A stretch of 64,000 nucleotides of DNA, taken from assembly GCF_018129385.1 (NCBI RefSeq), contig NZ_JAFCLN010000002.1, forward strand, positions 372,001 through 436,000, given 5' to 3'. Position numbers and translations under genes: made by a program. The number at the start of each line of letters is the position of its first letter. Position 1 is the stretch's first letter. Positions 16,586 through 25,488 of the stretch are shown one piece after another. Below the pieces are notes generated by a model. The model did no database searches. It was not told the origin of the DNA and was given only the letters and a program-made list of their open reading frames with translations. Origin of the DNA: Bradyrhizobium lablabi. Lineage in GTDB: Bacteria; Pseudomonadota; Alphaproteobacteria; Rhizobiales; Xanthobacteraceae.

Positions 16586-16827
16586 CGCGGTTGTCCTTCT
16601 TGGGATGCGCCGGCCGCGGGTGAACAGGACGATTTGGCGGCGCGATATTGCCCCGGCAAAGCGCCGGCATCGCGCAGATGCTCGACGCAGGCCGGCTGCG
16701 AGGTGGAGGCGACATAGACGAGGTGGGCATTGGCGGCGACAAGAGCGATCACGCCGCAGGCGACCAGCAGCCAGACCCAGACGGCCTGACTGCCTTTCCT
16801 GCGTGCGCCGGCCGCGAGCTCGCTCAT
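16582..16827 (-). CDS. Small membrane protein of the cbb3 operon, unknown function
   Basis: 81 residues from ATG 16827, overlapping the ccoP stop (ATGA), and itself overlapping the DUF2189 start by 4 bp. A basic head is followed by one long span (AVWVWLLVACGVIALVAANA) and a short exposed tail with two cysteines (QPACVEHLRDAG, AAKSSC). It occupies the place where ccoG and ccoH usually follow ccoP. It is much shorter than CcoH and shows no CcoH features, so I do not call it that. The cysteines could take part in metal or disulfide chemistry (inference). Confidence 0.7.
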   Translation of the reverse strand: MSELAAGARRKGSQAVWVWLLVACGVIALVAANAHLVYVASTSQPACVEHLRDAGALPGQYRAAKSSCSPAAGASQEGQPR

Positions 16828-17708
16828 GGACCGGCCTTCCGCTTGTCGAGGAGATAGAGCGTCAGGATCTTGCGGTCGAGGTTGGAGAGCCGGTTCTCCC
16901 AGCTCGGCATGTGGCCCTGACGGCCGCCCCACACCGACGTGTCGATGTTTTCAAGGGAGCCGCCATAGATCCAGAATCCGTCGGTGAGGTCGGGCGCGCC
17001 GAGCTCCGGATTGCCCTTGGCATTCTCGCCGTGGCAGGTCACGCAATTGGCGGCGAAGAGCGCCTTGCCGGCATCGACCTTCGCGGGATCAAGCTCCTTC
17101 GCGCCGGGATGAGACAGCGAGTAGACGTATGAGACGACCTTGAGGATATCGGCGCGCGGCAGCATCTGATCGCGGCCGAACGCCGGCATCTGCGACACCC
17201 GCGTATCCGGATTGGTCCAATTGATGCCGAGGCGGATGGTGTTGAAGACGTCTTCCGGCTTGCCGCCCCACAGCCACGAACCGGTGGTCAGGTTGGGAAA
17301 TCCCGGACCGCCTTTGGCATTGACGCCATGGCAAACGGCGCAATTGTCGCCGAACAGGGCCCCGCCGGTTTCGCGCACGATGGCCATCAGGCGTGGGTCG
17401 GACTGGATCGCGGCGAAATCCTCGGTCTCGATCTTCTTCGTCCACACGCTGCGTTCGAGCGCGGCCTCTTGCAGTGAAGCCGTGACGACGTTGCGCTGGT
17501 CGATGCCGAGCAGGCCCTTGGTGTAGCTCACGCCGAGCGGCCAGGCCGGCATCAGCACCCAGTAGCCGACGGAAAACAGGAACGACAGGATCAGAAAGAA
17601 ATAGACCGCGCGCGGAACGGGCGAGTTCAATTCCTTCAGCCCGTTCCATTCGTGGCCCGTGGTGAGATAGCCGGTGAGGCTATCGCGCTCCGGTTGCTCT
17701 ACCGACAT
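16824..17708 (-). CDS. ccoP: cbb3-type cytochrome c oxidase diheme subunit III
   Basis: 294 residues. One N-terminal span (VYFFLILSFLFSVGYWVLM at about residues 35-55) anchors two periplasmic cytochrome c domains, each with a heme site: CAVCH near residue 123 and CVTCH near residue 215. Methionine ligands are likely in VSQMPAFG and GHMPSWE. CcoP receives electrons from soluble cytochrome c and passes them toward CcoO and CcoN. The start overlaps the ccoQ end by 10 bp. Length and motifs are normal for rhizobial FixP. Confidence 0.95.
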   Translation of the reverse strand: MSVEQPERDSLTGYLTTGHEWNGLKELNSPVPRAVYFFLILSFLFSVGYWVLMPAWPLGVSYTKGLLGIDQRNVVTASLQEAALERSVWTKKIETEDFAAIQSDPRLMAIVRETGGALFGDNCAVCHGVNAKGGPGFPNLTTGSWLWGGKPEDVFNTIRLGINWTNPDTRVSQMPAFGRDQMLPRADILKVVSYVYSLSHPGAKELDPAKVDAGKALFAANCVTCHGENAKGNPELGAPDLTDGFWIYGGSLENIDTSVWGGRQGHMPSWENRLSNLDRKILTLYLLDKRKAGP

Positions 17709-17869
17709 GGTCCGCCCTCATCGTGAAAGATCGACTGGGCGGCATCGTCGAAGCGCTTCTTGTTCGACGGCCACATGGCGTAGATCACGACGGCAATCGA
17801 CAGGGCGATCAGGTAAAACAGCCCGAACGACTTCGAGAAGCCGACAAGGAATGCGTGCTCGACGATCAT
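17699..17869 (-). CDS. ccoQ: cbb3-type oxidase small subunit CcoQ/FixQ
   Basis: 56 residues, ATG 17869 to TAG 17699. One membrane span (GLFYLIALSIAVVIYAMWPS) is followed by NKKRFDDAAQSIFHDE, the typical CcoQ tail. It stabilises the interaction of CcoP with the CcoNO core in studied species. The ATG overlaps the ccoO stop (ATGA) and the 3' end overlaps ccoP, matching the conserved NOQP order. Confidence 0.92.
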   Translation of the reverse strand: MIVEHAFLVGFSKSFGLFYLIALSIAVVIYAMWPSNKKRFDDAAQSIFHDEGGPCR

Positions 17870-18609
17870 TTCGCGGCCTCCGCCTGTGCAACCGGCTTGT
17901 GCGCGGCTTCGGTGAGACGTCCGAGAATCTGGAGATAGGCGACGAGCGCATCCATCTCGGTCAGGACGCTGGGCTTGCCGTCGAACGAGCGCATCGTGGT
18001 GGCCTTGCCGTAGCGCTTCGTCACGCCGTCGGCGAGCGGCGAATCCGGGTTGGCCTGCGCGAAGGCATCCTGCGCTGCATTGGCGATCATGTCGTCGGTA
18101 TAGGGAACGCCGACGGCGCGCTGCGCCTTCAGATGGAGGCCGAGATCGCTGGTGCGCAATTCGGTGGTCATGAGCCAGTTATAGGCAGGCATCACCGAAA
18201 CCGGCACCACGTCGCGCGGATTGTTGAGGTGGGCGACGTGCCACTGGTCGGAATATTTTTCACCGATGCGGGCGAGATCAGGCCCGGTGCGCTTCGAGCC
18301 CCACAGCATCGGGTGGTCGTATTTGGATTCGACCGCGAGCGAGTAGGGGCCGTAGCGGTCGACATCGTCGCGAAGGGTGCGGATCATCTGCGAATGGCAG
18401 GCGTAGCAGCCTTCGCGGATGTAGATGTTGCGCCCCGCCAGCTCGAGCGGCGTGTAGACGCGCATGTCGGGTGCATCTTCCACGGTCTGGTGAATGGTGA
18501 AGAGCGGCGCGATCTCGACCAGCCCGCCGATGCTGGCCACGACGATGATTCCGATCGTCAGGCCGATCGCCTTGCTTTCCATCCGGTAGTGAAATCCAAA
18601 AATTGACAT
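17866..18609 (-). CDS. ccoO: cbb3-type cytochrome c oxidase monoheme subunit II
   Basis: 247 residues from ATG 18609, chosen because GGAG lies 8 bases upstream; a GTG at 18618 overlapping the ccoN stop is the alternative. After one N-terminal span (AIGLTIGIIVVASIGGLVEI) there is the heme c motif GCYACHSQMIR near residue 68 and a probable methionine ligand in VSVMPAYNWL. It carries electrons from CcoP to the heme b site of CcoN. Tight overlaps with ccoN and ccoQ show a single operon. Confidence 0.95.
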   Translation of the reverse strand: MSIFGFHYRMESKAIGLTIGIIVVASIGGLVEIAPLFTIHQTVEDAPDMRVYTPLELAGRNIYIREGCYACHSQMIRTLRDDVDRYGPYSLAVESKYDHPMLWGSKRTGPDLARIGEKYSDQWHVAHLNNPRDVVPVSVMPAYNWLMTTELRTSDLGLHLKAQRAVGVPYTDDMIANAAQDAFAQANPDSPLADGVTKRYGKATTMRSFDGKPSVLTEMDALVAYLQILGRLTEAAHKPVAQAEAAK

Positions 18610-18614
18610 GGCGT

Positions 18615-20267
18615 TCACTCCGCGGGTTGCAGCACGCCGGAAGCCGGCGGTGGTTGCGGAACATCGCCCGCCTGGCTTGCCGCGGCGCCGGGTTGCAGGA
18701 TGGTCATCCAGACATTGTAGGCGCCGACGCAGCCGCCGATCAGGAAGAAGAGGCCGCCGACGGCGCGCGCAATGTAATAGGGATGCATCGCCACCAGCGT
18801 GTCGATGAAGGAAAAGGCCAGCGTGCCGCCTTCATTGTAGGTCCGCCACATCAGCCCCTGCACGATGCCGGAATTCCACATCGAGAAGACGTAGATGACG
18901 GTACCCGAGAGCGCGAGCCAGAAATGCACCTCGACCAGCCTTGGCGAGTACATCTGCTCGCGCTTCCACAGCCACGGAACGGAGGCGTAGATCGCGCCGA
19001 AGGTGATCATCGCGACCCAGCCGAGCGCGCCGGCATGAACGTGACCAACCGTCCAATCCGTGTAATGCGACAGCGAATTCACCGACCGGATCGCCATGAA
19101 CGAGCCCTCGAAGGTGGTGAGGCCGTAGAACACGGCCGCCACCATCATGAAGCGCAGCGTGGCATCGTCGCGCACCTTGTCCCATGCGCCGTTCAGGGTC
19201 AGCAGCAGGTTGCCGGCGGATCCCCAGGACGGGATCAGCAGCATCAGCGAGAAGGTCATGCCGAGCGTCTGCACCCACTGCGGCAGCGCCGTGTAGTGCA
19301 GGTGGTGCGATCCGGCCCACATATAGAAGAAGGTGATGCCCCAGAAGCTGATGATGGACATCCGGTACGAATAGATCGGCCGGCCGGCGCGTATCGGCAG
19401 GTAGTAGTACATCATGCCGAGGAAGCCGGCGGTCAGGAAGAAGGCGACGGCGTTGTGGCCGTACCACCACTCCGTCATCGCATCCTGCACCCCCGCGAAG
19501 GCCGAGTAGCTCTTGGCGCTCGTCAGCGAGATCGGCACGGCGAGGTTGTTGACGATGTGCAGGATCGCCACCACCAGGATGAACGCCATATAGTACCAGT
19601 TGGAGACGTAGATGTGCGGCTCCTTGCGCCGGGCCAGCGTGCGCAGATAGAGCACGAAGTAGATCACCCACACCACGACCAGCCACAGGTCGACGTACCA
19701 TTCGGGCTCGGCGTATTCCTTGGATTGGGTGATGCCCATCAGGTAGCCGGTCACCGCGAGCAGGCAGAACAGGTTGTAGCCGAGCAGGACGAACCACGGC
19801 GTCACCTGGTCCGGCAGGCGCGCGCGCGAGGTCCGCTGCACCACGTAGAATGACGTGGCGATCAGCGCGTTGCCGCCGAAGCCGAAGATCACGCCGGTGG
19901 TATGAACCGGCCGCAACCGGCCAAAGCTCGACCAGGCGGGGCCGAAGGTCAGGTTCGGCTCGACCAGTTGCCAGGCCACCCAGTCGCCGACGGCGAGGGC
20001 GAAAACGACCCATATCATCGCAAGGACAATGCCGGCCCTGCTGGGATCGTCATAATACCGCGTGAGCCGGTCTTCGGACGGCTCCGGCGCGTAGTAGCTC
20101 ATGCCGATGCGGAAGATCATCAGCATGCCCGCGACGAAAATCAGGGCGCCGTGGATGCCCATTACGTCGTCGCGTCCGCCCAGCATGATCAGCGCGCCGC
20201 CGACGGCCACCGCGATGCAAATCGCGATCGCACGTTGCCGTTCGATCAGGGTCAATTGAGCGATCAT
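18615..20267 (-). CDS. ccoN: cbb3-type cytochrome c oxidase catalytic subunit I
   Basis: 550 residues from ATG 20267 (GGGGGGAA upstream; an in-frame ATG at 20294 lacks a ribosome site). Twelve or so membrane spans carry the conserved histidines: RPVHTTGVIFGFGGNAL (low-spin heme b), WWYGHNAVAFFLTAGF and SHHLHYTALP (CuB), and GHVHAGALGWVAM (hemes b and b3). This is the oxygen-reducing, proton-pumping core of the high-affinity oxidase used under microaerobic conditions. A FixK-type box lies about 110 bp upstream. Confidence 0.96.
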   Translation of the reverse strand: MIAQLTLIERQRAIAICIAVAVGGALIMLGGRDDVMGIHGALIFVAGMLMIFRIGMSYYAPEPSEDRLTRYYDDPSRAGIVLAMIWVVFALAVGDWVAWQLVEPNLTFGPAWSSFGRLRPVHTTGVIFGFGGNALIATSFYVVQRTSRARLPDQVTPWFVLLGYNLFCLLAVTGYLMGITQSKEYAEPEWYVDLWLVVVWVIYFVLYLRTLARRKEPHIYVSNWYYMAFILVVAILHIVNNLAVPISLTSAKSYSAFAGVQDAMTEWWYGHNAVAFFLTAGFLGMMYYYLPIRAGRPIYSYRMSIISFWGITFFYMWAGSHHLHYTALPQWVQTLGMTFSLMLLIPSWGSAGNLLLTLNGAWDKVRDDATLRFMMVAAVFYGLTTFEGSFMAIRSVNSLSHYTDWTVGHVHAGALGWVAMITFGAIYASVPWLWKREQMYSPRLVEVHFWLALSGTVIYVFSMWNSGIVQGLMWRTYNEGGTLAFSFIDTLVAMHPYYIARAVGGLFFLIGGCVGAYNVWMTILQPGAAASQAGDVPQPPPASGVLQPAE

Positions 20268-20375
20268 TGCGAGATTCCCCCCGGTTCTCGACATACTAGC
20301 CAGTTTGGCACCACAGGTCTGCTTTCATGCCCAAAGGTATTTGGCCGTTCTTGGACGGCCTTGCAGTTTTTGTCT

Positions 20376-20389
20376 TTGATCCAGCGCAA
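20376..20389. promoter_or_regulatory. FixK/FNR-type box upstream of ccoN
   Basis: TTGATCCAGCGCAA fits TTG(A/C)-N6-(T/G)CAA, the Bradyrhizobium FixK2 box; on the minus strand it reads TTGCGCTGGATCAA. It lies 109 bp before the ccoN start, leaving room for a promoter with the box near -40. Microaerobic induction of the operon by a FixK-like protein is therefore likely. Confidence 0.7.
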
Positions 20390-20589
20390 TGAATCGCATC
20401 TAACTTTGACCCAGCCGGAATGACTCGCGGGATCCGCGAATCCGACTTCCCCTGCAACGTCAGCGGCCCATCCGCCTGTAATCGGAGCCGATCTGCTATA
20501 CGCCCGGCTCATTGTCTGCCGCCGCGGGCTACTGCAAAATGGGATGAAAAGCGTGTTTTTCGCGCGACAACAAGGGAGTAGCGGCCGCA

Positions 20590-23451
20590 ATGGCGCGCGA
20601 TCACGGCCAGCGATCCGTGTACACCTATTCGGGCTGGGAGATCGACCTGACCCGTCGCGAAGTAAGGCTGCGCGGCGCGCATGTGCCTCTGGGCGGGCGT
20701 GCGTTCGATATCATTGCGGCGCTCGCGGCAGCAGACGGTCAGCTCGTCACCAAGGAAGAGTTGCTGGCGCGGATCTGGTCCGGCGTCTATGTCGAAGAGA
20801 TCGCGCTCCGCGTCCACATCGCTGCCATTCGCAAGGCATTCGGCGCGGATCGCGGCATGCTCGAGACCGCGGTCGGGCGGGGCTATCGGCTGCTCGGCAG
20901 TTGGGAAGCGCGCGAACCCGCCGATACCGCCAGAGTCGTGCTGGAGCCTGTCCGGACGCTCGCCCCGCCCATTGCGACCAATCTGCCCACCGCAACGTCC
21001 GGCTTGATCGGCCGGGCCGCCATCATTGCGCATGTGCAGGAGCTGCTTTCGGCCTATCGGGTCATCACGCTCACCGGCCCCGGAGGTATCGGAAAGACGG
21101 TGCTGGCGCTGGAGGCGGCACGCGCGGTGGTGCCAACCCTGGATGGCGACTGCGTCTTTGTCGAACTGGCTTCGATCTCGGACCCAAAGCTCGTTCCTTC
21201 CGCCGTCGCCAGAACGCTCAACCTCAAGCTGGATGGCGAGGAGACCTCCGCCGACGCCGTGGCGAGAACGCTCGCAAACCGCAAAATGCTGCTTGTCCTC
21301 GACAATTGCGAGCATGTGGTGGATGCGGTCGCGCCGTTCGCCGAAACGGTGGTCAGCCGCTGTCCCTCGATCACGATCCTGACGACCAGCCGCGAGACAT
21401 TGCGGATCGACGGCGAACATGTTTGCCGCGTTCCTCCGCTCGATGCGCCTTCGGCAGACGAAGCGGATCCCGACACCAGCAGCCCGGCAGTCGAGTTGTT
21501 TCTGGTGAGGGCGAAAGCGCTCGGCGTCGTTTTCAGCGCAGAGGAGGATCTGACGGCCATCGCGGCGATCTGCCGGCGGCTTGACGGCATTCCGCTGGCC
21601 ATCGAGTTTGCCGCAGCGCGTGCCGTCACCCTCGGGCCGCCCAAGGTCGCAGCTTCACTGGATGACCGGTTCAACGTCCTGACCACGGGCCGGCGCACGG
21701 CGTTGCCGCGGCACCGCACGCTCAGGGCCACGCTCGACTGGAGCTACGAATTGCTGCCGGATATCGAGGCGAGGGTGTTGTGCCGCCTCGCGGTGTTCGC
21801 CAAGGAATTCTCGCTGGAGGCTGCGATTTTCGTCACCGGTGAAGATGCGGCCGGAACCGTGACGGACAATCTAGCGAGCCTTGCGGCGAAGTCATTGATC
21901 GCGGTCGATCTGCGCGGCGACAGCCCGCACTACCGCTTGCTGGACACCACACGCGTCTACGCGATGGAGAAGCTGCGCGGCAGCGGAGAATACCAGCAGG
22001 CCGCGAGGCGGCTGGCCGAGTTCTACGTGCAGCTCTTCACGCGGGCCGACAAGGCGAGCCGGTCGACGCCACAGGGCGAGTGGCTGTCGATCTACGCGCC
22101 GCACATCGACAATGTGCGCGCAGGGCTGGACTGGGCCTTTTCCAGCGGCGGCGACACCAGGATCGGGGTGGCTCTGATGGCCGCGGCGGTGCCGTTGTGG
22201 GTGCAAGCCTCGATGCTGGCCGAGTGCCGCGAACGGGTTCAGCTTGCATTGGCAAATCTGGACGGCGCCGGAGAGGAATCGGCGCGTCTGCGCATGGAGC
22301 TGTCGGCTGCCCTTGGCTGGTCGCTGATGTACGGGGTCGGCCGCGCCCGCGAAGCGGGCCCGGCCTGGACCCGCGTGCTGGAGCTTGCCGAACAGCTCGA
22401 CGACCGGGATTACCGGCTGCGTGCGCTCTGGGCATTGTGCATCGACCAGTTCAACAACGGTGAATTCCAGAAGGCGCTCGAACTTGCGCAGCGTTTCGCG
22501 GACCTCGCAGCAACCTCCGATGACGCGATCGAACTGATGATGGCCGATCGTCTGTTCGCAACGACGCTCCATTACCTCGGTGACCAGAGCGGTGCCCGCC
22601 ACCATATCGACCGCGTTATCACCCAACTGGCCGTCGTGCCGCAAAGGACGCCGATCATCCGTTTCAGCTTCGACGTACGGGTCTCGACCCATTATTTCCA
22701 GGCGCGCATTCTCTGGCTACAGGGTCTCGCCGACCAGGCCTTGCGCATCGTCGCGAGGAATATCGAGGAAGGCCGCGCCAGCGGACACGCCCTGACGTTC
22801 TGTAGCGTGCTCGGGCAGGGGGCTTGCCCGCTCGCGTATTTTTCCGGCGACCTTGATGCCGCCGAGCTCTATTGCGCGGCGTTGCTCGATCACACCGAAC
22901 GTCATCCGATACGGCTTTGGCATCTGTGGGCGCGGGGCTTCAAGGGCATGCTGATGGCCAAGCGCGGGGACATCGAAGGCGGACTTGCGACGCTGCGGAG
23001 CGCTCTGGACGGGGCCGGCGAGGCGAGGTTTCTGCCGCGCTTCCTGCTGCCGCTTGGCGAACTCGCCGCTGGTCTGGGCCAGGCCGGCCAGGTGGGCGAG
23101 GGGCTGGGGGTCGTCGATGACGCCTTGGCCAGATGCGAGGCCCGGGAAGAACGATGGTTCGTTGCAGAGCTGCTGCGCATCAAGGGCGAACTCATACTCC
23201 GCGAGGCCGGCCGATCGTCGGCATCCGATGCCGAGGAATGCTTCATGCAATCGCTGGAGCTGGCGCAACAGCAAGGCGCGCTGTTCTGGGAGCTGAGAAG
23301 CAGCCTGAATCTCGCGCGGTTGAGGATCGACAAGGACCGGATGGCGGAGGCGCGGGCCGTTGTTCTGTCGGTCTATGAGAAGTTTACGGAAGGATTCGAG
23401 ATTGCCGATCTTCGGGCAGCCAGATCCCTACTGGCGCTACCGTCTGTCTAG
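20590..23451 (+). CDS. Large transcriptional regulator: OmpR-type winged helix, P-loop NTPase and helical repeat region
   Basis: 953 residues. Residues about 10-100 form an OmpR/Trans_reg_C winged helix (FDIIAALAAADGQLVTKEEL, VGRGYRLLG). An AfsR/NB-ARC-like ATPase follows, with Walker A GPGGIGKTVLA near residue 162, LLVLDNCEHVVDAV as the Walker B region and TTSRETLRIDGEH. The remaining half is alpha-helical and TPR-like. Such STAND-type proteins switch on ATP binding, but the signal is unknown. It is divergent from ccoN with 300 bp between starts. A close paralogue lies at 31071-33971. Its TAG stop is formed by repeat copy 3. Confidence 0.85.
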   Translation: MARDHGQRSVYTYSGWEIDLTRREVRLRGAHVPLGGRAFDIIAALAAADGQLVTKEELLARIWSGVYVEEIALRVHIAAIRKAFGADRGMLETAVGRGYRLLGSWEAREPADTARVVLEPVRTLAPPIATNLPTATSGLIGRAAIIAHVQELLSAYRVITLTGPGGIGKTVLALEAARAVVPTLDGDCVFVELASISDPKLVPSAVARTLNLKLDGEETSADAVARTLANRKMLLVLDNCEHVVDAVAPFAETVVSRCPSITILTTSRETLRIDGEHVCRVPPLDAPSADEADPDTSSPAVELFLVRAKALGVVFSAEEDLTAIAAICRRLDGIPLAIEFAAARAVTLGPPKVAASLDDRFNVLTTGRRTALPRHRTLRATLDWSYELLPDIEARVLCRLAVFAKEFSLEAAIFVTGEDAAGTVTDNLASLAAKSLIAVDLRGDSPHYRLLDTTRVYAMEKLRGSGEYQQAARRLAEFYVQLFTRADKASRSTPQGEWLSIYAPHIDNVRAGLDWAFSSGGDTRIGVALMAAAVPLWVQASMLAECRERVQLALANLDGAGEESARLRMELSAALGWSLMYGVGRAREAGPAWTRVLELAEQLDDRDYRLRALWALCIDQFNNGEFQKALELAQRFADLAATSDDAIELMMADRLFATTLHYLGDQSGARHHIDRVITQLAVVPQRTPIIRFSFDVRVSTHYFQARILWLQGLADQALRIVARNIEEGRASGHALTFCSVLGQGACPLAYFSGDLDAAELYCAALLDHTERHPIRLWHLWARGFKGMLMAKRGDIEGGLATLRSALDGAGEARFLPRFLLPLGELAAGLGQAGQVGEGLGVVDDALARCEAREERWFVAELLRIKGELILREAGRSSASDAEECFMQSLELAQQQGALFWELRSSLNLARLRIDKDRMAEARAVVLSVYEKFTEGFEIADLRAARSLLALPSV

Positions 23452-23597
23452 AGCGGGATGACTTTTCTTCGAATCGACATCCTGCTCTATCTTTTTTGTT
23501 TGAGCATGATCTCCGCGTAAACGCTTCGCGTTTGTCGCAGGGAAAACCGGTGTCCACTTTGCGCTGACGCGGCCCTGCGGGTCCGGATCATGCTCTA
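23449..23597. repeat. Dispersed TAGAGC...GCTCTA intergenic repeat, copy 3
   Basis: The longest of the three copies (149 bp). It shares both ends and the ATGACTTTTCTTCGAAT and ACCGGTGTCCACTTTGCGCT blocks with the others and has an extra AACGCTTCGCGTTTG hairpin insert. It fills the whole gap between two convergent genes and forms the TAG stop of each: the first three bases end the 953-residue regulator and the last three end the AraC-family gene. Confidence 0.88.
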
Positions 23598-24236
23598 GCC
23601 GACCAGGCCGGGCCGGTCGGACGCCGCGCTAGGCCGATTTTCATTCAACGCCTGTCGCCTGTCGCCGGCACAACCCCGTTCACGGCGCCAGGCGCCGGGC
23701 GTCTTGCCGACGACACGATGAAATCGCGTGGTCAGATGGGCCTGATCCGCAAAGCCGACCTGCAAGGCAATTTCCGACAAGGGCTGATCCGTTCCCAGCA
23801 TCAATTGCTGCGCGCGCCTGACGCGACGTTCGACGACGAATGCATGCGGGCTGACACCGAGGCTCTTCTTGAAGGCGCGCCGGAAGTGGCTCGGGCCAAG
23901 ATGCGCGACACTGGCGAGCTCCGTCACCGCTATGCTGCTGCCCAAATTCTCCTCGACATGGACCTTGATCCGCTGAATCTGCCACGGCGTCAGTCCGCCC
24001 GACACCGTGGCCGGGGCGGTGCGGTCGATGATCCCGTCCGTCACCGCAGACGCCTCGAGCACCGCGCAGGCCTTTGCGATGATCTGGGCGGCGGCTTCCT
24101 GATCGGTGTCGAGAGCCTTCAGCCCTGCACGAAGCAGCCTGGCGACGACATCGGCCATCGCTGCGGCGTGGGGGTCTTGCCCGCCGAGCGGAAGGGTAAC
24201 GGATTGCAACAGGTCGGAAGCAACGGGGGCGTTCAC
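23595..24236 (-). CDS. AraC-family transcriptional regulator
   Basis: 213 residues from GTG 24236, preferred because AGGAG lies 7 bases before it; ATG 24284 is in frame but lacks a ribosome site. The C-terminal part is a complete AraC/XylS double helix-turn-helix: IAVTELASVAHLGPSHFRRA, then KSLGVSPHAFVVERRVRRA, PLSEIALQVGFADQAHLTTR and VVGKTPGAWRR. The N-terminal 80 residues are helical and not a recognised sensor domain. Its HTH is similar to that of the AraC protein at 25489-25974. Target genes are unknown. Confidence 0.85.
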   Translation of the reverse strand: MNAPVASDLLQSVTLPLGGQDPHAAAMADVVARLLRAGLKALDTDQEAAAQIIAKACAVLEASAVTDGIIDRTAPATVSGGLTPWQIQRIKVHVEENLGSSIAVTELASVAHLGPSHFRRAFKKSLGVSPHAFVVERRVRRAQQLMLGTDQPLSEIALQVGFADQAHLTTRFHRVVGKTPGAWRRERGCAGDRRQALNENRPSAASDRPGLVG

Positions 24237-24503
24237 GGGGCAGCTCCTCGGCAGGCGATGGTGATTTCCGCCGAGTTGCAGCATCGCTCAGGACGGGCGT
24301 TGCTGCTCGTTAAGTATTGTTAAATCCGACTTTCGCTTTCGGGACGAATCGTCAGCGATTCCAGCCGGTTACGGCGTTGTTAAAGCAAAGGATGAAGAAC
24401 TTCGCGCGTTTTATACAAATCCGGCGCGCGGCTTCCTATTCAAATCGCGGCCGCGGACCCACTGTCGTGCAAGCAAAGCCGAATGTTGTCCGCAGGTCGC
24501 CAA

Positions 24504-25178
24504 ATGCATGCCCTCATCGTTTTGACGTCACATGATCGTCTGGGAGATTCCAGGCGCAAGACGGGCGTCTGCCTGTCGAGCTTTGCGTATGGATATTACG
24601 CCTGCGTGGATGCCGGCTTCGATGTGACCATCTGTTCGCCGCTGGGCGGCCAGGCGCCGATCGACAATCTCTGCAATTGCCGCAGCGAGGCGCCTGATAT
24701 CTTGCAACGGTTTCATTCCGATCGGACCGCGCGCGAAGAGTTCGCGGACGCCCTGGCGCTGTCACAAGTATGTGCCGCCGATTTTGCGGCGGTCTACTTT
24801 TCGGAAGGCTGCGGCGCGCTGTGGGATCTCGCAAATGATCCGGCCGCTCACAGCCTGATCCTCAGGCTGCATGAGTTGCGCCGTCCCTGCGCCTTCGTCG
24901 GGCATGGCACGGCCGCGCTGTTGCACGTTCGCGGGCCCGACTCGGTGCCGCTCGCCAAGGGGCGCGGAATCACCGCTCCGAACCAGGCGGAGGATGCCAT
25001 CTACGACATGCCGCCAGATGCACTCTCGCTCGAGCGCGAGTTCACCTCGCTTGGAGCGTTCTACACGAGCGGACCAGACTGCATGCCGCATCTGGTTCAG
25101 GACGGCAGTTGGATCACCGGACAAAACGCCGCATCGAGCGAGATCGTCGCGCGCGCCTTGATCCGGGCGGCAACGTAG
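24504..25178 (+). CDS. DJ-1/PfpI (ThiJ) superfamily protein lacking the usual nucleophilic cysteine
   Basis: 224 residues from ATG 24504; ATG 24483 is an alternative. The fold signatures are MHALIVLTSHD, FDVTICSPLGGQAPID and the region that in Hsp31-like members reads GGHG..WDL then AVCHG. Here those read FSEGCGALWDLANDP and CAFVGHGTAALL: the cysteine of CHG is glycine and the GGHG loop is EGCG. The family includes glyoxalases, chaperones and amidases whose activity depends on that cysteine, so this member is probably not a normal enzyme. It lies near two AraC genes. Confidence 0.72.
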   Translation: MHALIVLTSHDRLGDSRRKTGVCLSSFAYGYYACVDAGFDVTICSPLGGQAPIDNLCNCRSEAPDILQRFHSDRTAREEFADALALSQVCAADFAAVYFSEGCGALWDLANDPAAHSLILRLHELRRPCAFVGHGTAALLHVRGPDSVPLAKGRGITAPNQAEDAIYDMPPDALSLEREFTSLGAFYTSGPDCMPHLVQDGSWITGQNAASSEIVARALIRAAT

Positions 25179-25488
25179 GCGCGCCATGTCACCGCATCCG
25201 ACAAAAGCGTGCGAATTGACAACCCGAGCTCTGAAAAGTCGCGGCAGTCAGCGCCGCTACAGCCGGCCGGCTTGTGTGGAACGCGCGCGCTTTGCAGCAA
25301 TGGATCCCCGGACCATACCAATGGGTGGGGCGACTAAACCGCACGCACAATTGCCGCAGCAGGGTGAGTCGATCCATTGTTTCGCTACGATGACAAATGA
25401 GCCGGCCTTAGTTCGCAACATGCAGGACGGTTGCTCGCTCGGATACCGCTATTGAAGCAAACCCAAACGCTCTGAAAGGGATCTATTC
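25179..25488. other. Intergenic region, nothing recognised
   Basis: About 310 bp before the next AraC-family gene. Short open frames occur on both strands but show no family features, and no RNA gene or strong hairpin was seen. Confidence 0.5.

Noticed and set aside
16582..16827. 81-residue cbb3-operon protein as CcoH/FixH
   Set aside because: It is about half the usual CcoH length and lacks CcoH features apart from one N-terminal span.
18832..20013. 393-codon open frame overlapping ccoN on the same strand
   Set aside because: Out of frame with the well-supported ccoN and very rich in arginine and alanine; no motif.
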